Source: Tridacna crocea
Lineage: Eukaryota > Mollusca > Bivalvia > Cardiida > Cardiidae
Reading direction: 5' to 3'
DNA length: 64,000 nucleotides
Assembly (NCBI GenBank): GCA_943736015.1
Contig: OX031073.1
Span: 28,609,210 to 28,673,209 of the forward strand
Part shown: one piece after another, positions 49,101 through 61,100 of the stretch
Layout: each line of letters starts with the position of its first letter
How positions within the stretch are numbered: the stretch's first letter is position 1
Made by a program: the position numbers and the translations under genes
The notes under the pieces: model-generated
Databases searched by the model: none
Seen by the model: only the letters and a program-made list of their open reading frames with translations
What the model was told of the DNA's origin: nothing

Positions 49101-52100
49101 AATAAATGAATAGTGTTTTATGGCCCGTCGACAACTTAGGTCATATTGGGCGCACTTACTTAGTAAACAATAATGTGAGGTGAAAATAACATACATGTGC
49201 AACAACATAAGACAAACATGATAAATGAGGAATGGATGAAACACAAAATGATGCCCCTTTTGTCGCCTTTTACGACATGCATGCTGTCACTTTTGTTCCG
49301 CCAGATGAAATGGCAGATGTGACGATCGCGGGACTGCAGTGGTTTATTCTTATACCCCCGATTAAACCACACGGGGTCCCACAGGCCAATTGATTCCCAT
49401 TCCAAACCCTATTTACATCAAGAAAAAAAATATAGGATTTGGATAAGTTCATACTTAGAATGAAAACGCAGATGAAGATTTTATATTCCATTGAGTAACT
49501 TACTGTATACTGAATAATGTCACACCATACTGAATGAAGTCACTCTACATGGAATCACACAGACTTTACCAAAATTTTGTTGCACTGTCTTTAGACAGCC
49601 ATATTTACGTGTCAGGTTACATTTGTATTTTACTTTAGTGTGGACCAAAATTAATTACTACAATAACCATGTGCATACCTGTATTAACCCATTACCACAC
49701 AATCCCTACTTTTGACCCTTATGAGAAAGAAACCCTTTGAAAACGCTGTAGGAAAAGGAGAAAATGCTGGTAACCAGCATTTTCTCCTTTTCCCCCAGTG
49801 TTTTCTACCCTTCTCAGAACAAATTTCAATTTTTCAGTCACCTTTGTCATCTGTAAATGCTTTCAATTTGGACCAGTCTAAAATTTTGTCATGTGGTAAA
49901 GAGTTAAAATAAAGTAACTTTCCAAGGATACAAAAATTATCCAGTGGGGTTTACATCACCAGTATTGAGCTGGGTCTCTACAATACCTTGCCAAAGAACA
50001 CCCACAAATTTTTACTATGGATTCATTCGGTACCAAAAGGAGACACGACAGACTAACAAGGATTGATGTTGCATTGGTATAAGCCATTGGCAGGAGATAA
50101 TGCTGAAAAAACTTACAGATCTACATAACTCTACATGGATAGTACAATCAACGGTGCCAAAGTTGACCACTTCTCCGTATGACTTAGCTGCCTTTCTCAC
50201 CTCAGGTAACAGACGCATACAAGGTGGGCACCACTGAAAGATAAAGTATGGTATTTTAATGATTAATTCACACAAAAAAAGGATCCATCCAGATACCATA
50301 TTCACCAACTAAACTTAACATTCTTTGCCTTATTCTTTTGAATATTCTAAATACAAGGGTTGATCAATAAATTCGAGAACACCACTCGCAAAGGCTTTAT
50401 GCAATTATTTGTGGTGGAGATATTGACAGTGTCCAAGAAGTTATTCATCAACCCCTGTATAAAGTAATACAACTTCAGATAATGGTTTGGCCAATCAGAA
50501 CATGTGTTACTTTCAAAGAAAGAAAATCTTGGAGAATAAGACAAAGAGCGTTGCTATAGTGCCTCATCCTTTACCAAACATCATTTTGATTTTTTTTCTG
50601 ATCACGAGGAAGAAGTGAGGAAGAAGGCACTTGAAAAAATTTATGGAAAAAAAGAGAAAATGCTGGTAACCAGCATTTTCTCTCCGTTTCTAAAATGTTT
50701 TCTACTCTTACAAGGACATTTTCTCCTTTTCCCACAATATTTGTTTACCCTTCTCAAAACAAATGTCAAATTTTCAGTCACTTTTAAAAATTTTATCGTC
50801 TGCTAATGCTTTCAATTTGGACAAACCTGAAATTTTGTACTTTTGTAATGGGTTAAAACACCAACGTATGAAACATAAAATGCAATAGATAAAGCAATTC
50901 TTACAGTCCAGTTTGTAGAATATCTACAAAAAATTCTCACTTACTGGTGCAAAAAAGTCCACAAACCAAACATCATTGTTACTTGGACCCACTCTCCGAT
51001 CTTCAAAAAAGTCCTTGGAGTTTAAAGCTTCCAATTTAATCTGGGCAGCGTCTCTGGCAAAGGCTGCCACATCATGGGCTGTTGTTCTTCCTGCAACAAA
51101 GACTGGACTTTGATTTCTACTTTTTCCTTACCCTTCAGAAATTGATTCAGAGATTTAGATGCTCAAAGAACAAACCTTCAGAAAATATTTAGGGAAAAAC
51201 TGCTGATTATCAGCAATTTTTTCTTTTCCCATAATGTTTTCTACCCTGTAACCCTTATCCTGCTATATAACTAGCGTTTCGATAGTAAAACCCAAAATAC
51301 TGCCATTTTGAAGTTATGATTTTGGAAATAGTATCTCCTTATCAGATAGTGTAGATCCAAGATCAGACTGCACATTCTATGCAGTTTGATCTTGATCTAC
51401 ACTGTCTGCAAAAGGTCAATGAGTCGCGCTTCTCAGCCCAAGGGTTAAAAGAGAAAACCTCATGTGAGCAACATGTGATTTATATCTCCAAAATCCTTTC
51501 AATCTAGACATAAGTTTTGATTTCAGGTGAAAAGTTGGGTGGATAGAAGAAGAATGTTTGTTTGTACAGCAGAAAATACAGTTCTTAAATCGAACAATCA
51601 ATTCAAAGAAGTATGACAATGTTTGGGAGCTAAACACATACATAGATTGATACAGAATCCAGACATGGAAACCCATTATTTTTACTGTTTAACAATAACT
51701 GAGTACAGGCAAGACAGTGTATAGCTCTTTGACAATGAAGAGTTGCATTATTGCCATATTGTTGTACACGTACATCAGTATACAGCTTAATTACAGATTA
51801 GTATATTGAAGGTAGGAGTAATTAGGCAGAAAGGAGAAAAAGCTGGAAAACAAAATTTTCTCCTTTATGATCTATGTTTCTTATAGAATTATACCTTACG
51901 ATCATTCATGGCATCATTTGCAAATGGTTAAAGATAAACGTCCAAACAAATCACTTGCCATTCGCTATGAAAAAAGGGGAGAAGATATTTCAACATGTAA
52001 AAACTCACCATAATATATTTCATATCCACCGGCTGGTTTAAATACTAAAAACATTGGAAACTTGTAGATGTGCAGGTCATTACACATTGTTCTTAACAAT

Positions 52101-55100
52101 AAGCAATCTACACGCCCAACCTGTAAAAATATATAAATGATTGAATTTATTTCATGCTTTTCAGTAGCTTACCAAGAAATAATGGTGGAATATGGTTTGA
52201 TATATGGCTTGCAACACACAAAAAGGGGCATTCAGACATTTGCGTAAAGTGTCGTCTCGGATCAGCCTGCGCATATTGCGCAGGCTGATCCGAGATGACA
52301 CTTTACGTCTACAGCCTATTTTGAGCTACAGTAGACTTACACAAAACAGAAAATTGCATAAAAATGGAAAGTGTTGTTTCGGATTTGCCTGTGCAGGCTG
52401 ATCCAGCACCACATATTATGCAAATGTCCAAATTCCCCTTTTTGCAGACCATATCGTGGTCAGGACCAGTGAAAATTACCGATTTCATATTTTCTGTATT
52501 CAATTGAAGGTGAAAACAGTAGTTCTTGCTCGCTAGTTACTTTGGTAAACAGTGTATGCCATTCAGCCAGAGGAAGATATGACATAATTTACACCCATTT
52601 ATCCTTTATTTCTTGCATTCTATGCAATATTGTGTTGTGTTATTTGAATGGGTACACCAAGGGAAATAACCACAAAAAAAAACCTACTGGATTTTATCAA
52701 AAGTCTCCCAAAAAAGGTTTAGAAGCATGACATGAATAGAATGTTATTCATGTAGTAAATAAAATGCTGCACCACTCATGAAAATATTACTGGTGATTGA
52801 AAACATTTTGGGAAATAAGAGAATGATGCTAACCAGTATTTTCCCCCTTTTCACACAATGTTTTTAAAAGCATTCTCCCCAGGGTCACTAAAATACGGGT
52901 ATGTTTGGTCAAGGATTAACAAAGCAACACTCTTTACAACAACTGATAAACTATGAGGTTTTCAATTGCCTTCAGATTTTGTTTCCTTGATAAATGTTTT
53001 GCACTGTTTTCAACAGTGTTTTAGTTATCCAATAGCTCTTAGTGCACCTATCCATGTATTCTTCAAGTTCCCTAACTAATACTATATAAAACACTATACT
53101 GTATATAACCCACTGCCCACTTTCAAAAATAATCTTTGAGTTCCCTTACTAATACTATATAAAACACTATATGGCGAGAAACACGCGAAAACGGGCATTC
53201 GGACATTTGCGTAAAGTGTCGTACCGGATCAGCCTGGGCCGTCTGTTTTTATGCAATTTTCTGTTTTGCGCACGTGTACTGTAGCACAAAATCTAATGCA
53301 ATCGTAAAGTGCAGTCTTGCGCAGGCTGATCCGAGATAACACTTTACACAAATGTCCAAATATCCCTTTTCCCATGTTGAAAGCCATATATAACCCACTG
53401 CCCACCTTCAAAAATAAACTAAATTGTGAAAAAAAAATTTGCTTGCAAAGAGAACAACTCCTGCAAAAATGGTTATCATTAATCCATAGAAAGAACCTTT
53501 GGAGCACAGTTTGGACTCATAACTCCTTGATTTCTGTCAACTGATAATTCTACTGAGCAAACAAGGGTATCAAACAAACCTTTAGATCAGGTAACATTGC
53601 ATGTAACTTCCTTAGCTCAAGATGTCTGCCCTCCTCTCCCTCCACAAAGTGTATCAACCATGGATCCTCTGTACCTGCCTTGAGATTGTCCTGGATTGTC
53701 TACAAAATAATATGACATCCAAACTTATCAAGGAATTTTTGAAGCTGCATTATCAAGAGTCTTTTCAAAGTTATCTCCTGCAAACTTGTTCAGTCGAAAA
53801 TATGTTTACCTGGTTTCTCTCACAATGCCACAGTTGTAGCTGCTAGGTGTTAATGCACTATGCAGTACATTACTCTAAAGCCTCTGATTCCAGTCAAGCA
53901 TGAATAAATCATAAATAATTTGCAGCTGCAAGAAATGAATGAATTGGGATACAATAGACCTTAAGCGAAGTTTCAGTAGTCATGATTCAAATCGAGACTC
54001 AAGGGGCGGAGTTGTATCTATCAATCATTCTGAGCATTATTGGACATCCCAAAGATCAATAATCTAATTGAATGAGACAAGACAAGTAATAAGATTGAAA
54101 GTCTTGGGTATAAGAATGAAATTGAAATAAGGATTGCCTGGCCAATACAGATCATAGATTAAGCACTATGCATAACTTTATTTCAAAAGCACATAATACA
54201 TTATTGTTTGTTTCCACACCACTCCATTTTTTTATTCTCAGCTACATGAATGTATTGTTTCCCAATCATAACTTTAACAAGAGCGGCAAATTGTCGCAAG
54301 ATACGCCTGTCTTACCCCAAGTTGTAAAGCTGGGGCATGCACCAGACAAAATTCAAGTATGAAAAACAACAAAGGGCAATAACTCAAAAATTAAGCAAGC
54401 AAGAGTTGTGATTTCTGTGCACTGCACTCCCCCTTGATGAGATCTATCCACCCATGAAATTTCATAACCCTAGCTAGTATAGTTTTAGAGATATGCTCCG
54501 GACAAAATTCAAGTATGAAAAACAACAAAGGGCAATAACTCAAAAGTTAAGCAAGCAAGAGTTATGATTCCTATGCACTGCACTCCCCCTTGATGAGATC
54601 TATCCACCCATGAAATTTCATAACCCTAGCTAGTATAGTTTTGGAGATATTCACCGGACAAAATTCAAGTATAAAAAATGACAAAGGGCAATAACTGAAA
54701 AATTAAGAAAGCAAGAGTTATGATTCTTGTGCACTGCACTTGCCCTCAGTGAGATCTATCCACCCATGAAATTTCATAACCCTAGCTACTATAGTTCTGA
54801 AGATATGCTCCGGACAAAATTCAAGTATGAAAAACAACAAAGGGCAATAACTCAAAAATTAAGCAAGCAAGAGTTGTGATTTGTGTGCACTGCACTCCCC
54901 ATCCATGAGATCTATCCAACCATGAAATTTCATAACCCTAGGTAGTATAGTATTGGAGATATGCTTCGGACAAATATCAAGTGTGAAAAACAACAAAGGG
55001 CAAAAACTCAAAAATTAAGCAAGCAAGAGTTATGATTTCTGTGCACTGCACTCTGCCTCGGTGAGATCTATCCACCCATGAAATTTCATAACCCTAGCTA

Positions 55101-58100
55101 GTATAGTTTTGGAGATATTCACCGGACAAAATTCAAGTATAAAAAATGACAAAGGGCAATAACTCAAAAATTAAGCGAGCAAGAGTTATGATTCTTGTGC
55201 ACTGCACTCCCCCTCAGTGAGATCTATCCACCCATGAAATTTCATTACCCTAGCTACTATAGTTCTGAAGATATGCTCTGGACAAAATTCAATTATGAAA
55301 AAAAAACAAAGGGCAATAACTAAAAAATTAAGCAAGCAAGAGTTATGATTCTTGTGTACTGCACTCTCCCTCGATGAGATCTATCCACCCATAAAATTTC
55401 ATAACCGTAGCTAGTATAGTTTTGGAGATATGCTCCGGACAAAATTCAAGTATGAAAAACAACAAAGGGCAATAACTGAAAAATTAAGCAAGCAAGAGTT
55501 ATGATTCCTGTGCACTGCACTCCCCCTCAATAAGATCTATCCACCCATGAAATTTCATAACCCTAGGTAGTATAGTTTTGGAGATATGCTCCGGACAAAA
55601 TTCAAGTATGAAAAACAACAAAGGGCAATAACTCAAAAATTAAGCAAGCAAGAGTTATGATTCTTGTGCACTGCACTCCCCCTCGATGAGATCTATCCAC
55701 CCATGAAATTTCATAACCCTAGCTAGTATAGTTTTGGAGATATGCTCCGGACAAAATTTAAGTATGAAAAAAAACAAAGGGCAATAACTCAAAAATTAAG
55801 CAAGCAAGAGTTATGATTCCTGTGCACTGCACTCCGCCTCGATGAGATCTATCCACCCATGAAATTTCATAACCCTAGCTTGTATAGTTTTGGAGATATG
55901 CTCCGGACAAAGAACTGGACGCCGCCCGCCCGCCCGCCCGCCCGCCACGGGTGATCCCATAATACGTCCCGTCTTCGACGGGCGTATAAAAATGAAATTG
56001 AAATTAGGATTGCCTGGCCAATACAGATCAAAGATTAAGTACTAAGCATAACTTTATTTCAAAAGCACATTATACATTATTGTTTGTTTCCACACCACTC
56101 CATTTTTTTCATTCTCAGCTACATGAATGTATTGCTTCCCAATCATACAAACATAATCTTACAAAGCCACATTATCAACTCTCCCAGACACAAAAGCATT
56201 CTTTAATGGCCCAATCAATGAACTGTTCTAAGCAATGCACTGTTTCAAAGCAAAATATACATATTACCATAATACCTTATCATTGCCAAACCTTGTATTC
56301 AAACATGTATTGTCCAAAAACCAAAAATTATATTGCTTCCATATCACATCAAAAATTTTTTAGACAAATGCTTTGTTTCCATGACACTGACCCTACAATT
56401 TTCAAGTCACATAAGCAGTCTATTTTCAAGGTTAAAGAAAATACACGTACCATTTCAATGTTAAAGAAAATACACGTACCATTTCAAAGCCGAAGACATT
56501 TAAGTTAAATATTACCTAATCACATGAACATTCTGTTTCCAATCCAAACTGACATACTCTTCCCAGGTCTCGCAAACATACTGATTCCAAGCAAGAGATG
56601 CATTTTTCCAAGCCAAATATGCACTGTCTCTAACCATTCTAAACATACTGTTATCCAGCCTCATAATTAATCACTTGTTTAAAAGTCAAATAACATTGTT
56701 TTTGTATGCCACATTCTGTTCCCAAGCTTTAAAACCATACTGTTTCCAAGCCACATAAATACACTGTTCCCAAGCTTCAAAACCATACTGTTTCCAAGCT
56801 TCAAAACCATACTGTTTCCGAGTCTCGTAAGTATACCGTTTCCAAGCTTCAAAACCATACTGTTTCCGAGCCTCGTAAGTGTAATGTTTCCAAGCTTCAA
56901 AACTTTACTGTTTCCGAGCCTCGTAAGTGTAACGTTTCCAAGCTTCCTCAACATACTGTTTCCGAGCCTCATAAGTATAATGTTTCCAAGCTTCAAAACC
57001 ATACTGTTTCCGAGCCTCATAAGTGTACCGTTTCCAAGCTTCAAAACCATACTGTTTCTGAGCCTCATAAGTATAATGTTTCCAAGCTTCAAAATCATAC
57101 TGTTTCCAAGCCTCCAAGCTTCAAAACCATAATGTTTTCAAGCCACATGATTAAACTGTTTCCAAACTTCAAAACCATACTGTTTCCAAGCCTCATAAGT
57201 ATACTGTTCCCATGCTTCCTAAACATACAGTTTCCAAGCCCCATAAATATGCTGTTCCAAAGCTTCATATCCATACTGTTTCCAAGCCTCATAAGTATAC
57301 TGTTCCCAAGCTTCAAAACCATAGTTTCCAAGCCTCATAAATATACTGTTCCCAAGCTTCCTAAACATACTGTTTCCAAGCCTCATAAATATACTGTTTC
57401 CAAGCTGATAGCTGTTATCCAGCCTTGTAAACATACATAGTATTTTCAAAGTCAAACAAGCATGCTTTTAAATGCCACATAAACATACTGTTTCCCAGCC
57501 ACAAAGTATTTTCCAAAGCCAAATAAGTGCTCTTCCCAAGCCTCAAGTAAAGAATGTTTCCGAACCAAGAAAATAAACTGTTTACAAGCCAAATAGCATC
57601 TTTTCGAGCGAGATAAACATTATTTCCAAGCTTCATGGACATACTGTTTCCAAGCATCATAGACATTGTTTCCAAGCCAAATAGCATCTTTTCAAGCCAG
57701 ATAAACACTATTTCCAAGCTTCATAAACATACCGTTTCCAAGCTTCATAAACATTGTTTCGAAGCCAAACAGCATCTTTCCAAGTCAAATTAAAATCATT
57801 TCCAAGCCACATAAACATCTGGTTTCCAAGCCACGTAAAGATGTCGTTTCCAAGCCACATAAACATCTGGTTTCCAAGCCACGTAAAGATGTAGTTTCAA
57901 AGCCACATAAACATCTGGTTTCCAAGCAAAAGAGCATCTTTCCAAGCAACATAAAGATGAAGTTTCCAAGTCACATAAAGATGTAGTTTCCAAGCCACAT
58001 AAAGATGAAGTTTCCAAGCCACGTACAGATGAAGTTTCCAAGCCACGTAAAGATGAAGTTTCCAAGCTACATAAAGATCTGGTTTCCAAGCCACATAAAG

Positions 58101-61100
58101 ATGTAGTTTCCAAGCCCCATAAACATCTGTTTCCAAGCCACATAAAGATGTAGTTTCCAAGCTACATAAACATCTGGTTTCCAAGCCAAACAGCATCTTT
58201 CCAAGCCAAATTAAAATTATTTCCAAGCCTCATAAACATCTGGTTTCCAAGCCACATAAAGATGTAATTTCCAAGCCACATAAACATCTGGTTTCCAAGC
58301 CACATAAAGATGTAGTTTCCAAGCCACATAAACATCTGGTTTCCAAGCCACATAAGATGTAGTTTCCAAGCTACATAAACATCTGGTTTCCAAGCATAAC
58401 AGCATCTTTCCAGGCCAAATAAAAATCATTTCCAAGCCACATAAAGATGTAGTTTCCAAGCCACATAAAAATTGGGTTTCAAACACATGTAACATCTTTC
58501 CAAGCCACATAAACATACTGACTTCAAGCTACAAAAGTAACAAAACTTCACTGTTTCAAAGCCTTATGACCATTTTGTTTTGATTACTGACAATTGAATG
58601 GCGTTGTAACCCCTTTTCAACATTTATTTCAGTCACATCGAGGAGACAACTCACACATCTATGTATGAGAATGTCCTGGGTTTCACCAGTACTAAGCTGG
58701 AGCTCTCAAGTGTCTTGGCCACGGAAACTTCCATATAAAACCCTCTGCTTGCAGTGGGAATTGAATCCTGGGCCAACAGTTTAACAGTCCCACACTTTGC
58801 TACTTAGCCAATATCATTGTCCTGTTTTGAAGCACAAGTGAATTACTTGCCTCATGAATATACTACTTCCATGGCTCACCATCATATTATCCAAGCCACA
58901 ATAACATTGTTTTCAATCCACATGGACTGTGTTTCCAAGCCAAGAAGGTATATTTCCAAGTCCAATAAACACCATTCGGTAGCCGGATGAAAAACTGTTT
59001 TCAAACCTCATAAATTTATTGTATCAAATTTGAAAAAGCATTGTCTCCAAGCAAAATACATGTTTACAGTTTCCAAGTAAAATAAACAAAATAGTTTCCA
59101 AGGCATATCATGTTTCCAAGCAAATTACTGTAGTCATGTAGTCAAAGCCTCACAAGCATACTGTTTCCAAAAACAAAATAATATTTTCAAGCCTTATAAA
59201 CATGCTTCTAAGCCTCATGATATATGGTTTCAAACATTCTGTTAATGGTTTCCGAGAATATATTGTTTCCAAGCCAAATAAACACATTAACATACTACAA
59301 TAACATCTATTTTCCAAGCCACAATCACACACTATATCAAACCTCATTTAAGCATATTTCCAAGCCCAATGTGTTTTGTTTCCATGGTAAATGAAAATTC
59401 AATTCCCAAGTTACAAATCATATTGCTTCCAAGTTTAATAAACGATGTTACAATTCAAGTAAACATATAGTTTCCTAAAAGCATAAAGCAGAAATCTTTT
59501 GCAGCAGTGAGATAAGATTGAAATGTTTATGCTGACAACTCTTATTAAGTTTTGAACAGGTTTATGTTCACTCTAAACCGTATCTAACATGCTTTATTCA
59601 TCAGTTCAATACAGTTCAACTTCAAAAAAATCCTCGGACAAAATTCTTGCCTAGCCTTACATTCCAACTAGTAACCATTAGTCCACTAGACCCAACATTA
59701 ATATCTTACCTGGAACATGGCAATGTCAAGGTCAGTCACATCTGGGAGTTGCTCTAAAACCTGATTGGCTATCTCTTGGGCAACCAGGCTGGTTATTTCC
59801 TGTGTAAGAAAATATTTGTTGCATTCTTTACACCAACAAATTGATGTCAACTCATCACATCCTAAACCAATTAATTGCAGCAAACTGTTATTTTTTTTAG
59901 TGTAACAGTTATATTTCCACATGTTATGATGTTATGAAGTCTGCTGGAAATGCACTGAGATGAAAAGAAATAGTCTGAAAAGCATAACGTCTTAACGCTT
60001 TAACATGTGACAATATTTCAGACTGGTTCAAATTGAAAGCAAGTGCAGACAGCAAATTGATTGTGGCTTAAATGATTTGATTTGTTTCTAAAAGGTTAGA
60101 AAACATTTTGTGAAAAGGAGAAAATGCTGGTTTCAGCATTTTCACCTTTTCCCACAATATTTTCAAAAGACTAATCCCTCTTGTGTGATCAAATGTCTAA
60201 AAGTGTTTATTTTACAGGACCATTTAAGGTCATACAAGCCTTTACCAAACAATCTGGGGTTTTCACGACCCTGAGAAGGAAGCCCTCTGAAAACATTGTT
60301 GGAGAGGGAGAAAGTACTGGTAACAAGTATTTTCTGCTTTTCCCACAATGTTTTCTACCCTTCCCAAAACCCTTCCCAAAACAAAGTTTCAATATCAGGG
60401 TCACATTAATTTTTTTGTCCCCAAATGCTTCTAGCCAATTTAGACTAAAATTTTGTTGTTTGGTCAAGTGTTAATTGGCTCTCCATGGCTATACTCTACA
60501 CTACACAAGACGATTCTAATGAGTACCCATAACATAGGGTTTGGTGGAGAATAATTAATATTTTAAATTCTAAAATCAAAATCATCCCCTTTATCTGGAC
60601 CTTTTTATACTTACCAGGCCTTTCCCTTTCTCCACCTCTCCCAGTTTATACAGGAATGTACCATGTGTATGACCTAGTTCCTTACATTTGTGTTCATTAT
60701 TATCTTTACAGTTCATCACTCCAACACTCACAAGCTCATCCTGGAAAGAAATAAGTGATAAAATTAACCTTTTACTAAACAGTAAAATGTCAGAATTGTG
60801 CAAATTCAAAGTTATTGCAGGCTCAGATGACAAAAGTAACCTATTACAAAATGACAAAAAATTAGACTGATTCAAATTGAAAGGATTTGCAGATGATAAA
60901 TTGAATGTCACTGAAATGATGATTTTTGTTTTGGATGGGGAAGAAAACATTGTGGGAAAAGTGGAAAACGCTGGTAACTGGCATTTTCTCCTTTTCCCAC
61001 AATGTTTTTAAAAGCCTTCTTCTACAGGGTCGTATAAACTCGAGACTGAGGTAATGGGTTAACGGGCTTGTTGGTAATAAGTCAGAGCAAGAATGCTCAT

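Noticed and set aside
56679-58516. ORFs of 100-142 codons with repeating MWLGNQMF / YVAWKPDV
   Set aside because: Open only because the minisatellite period is a multiple of three; several frames are open at once.
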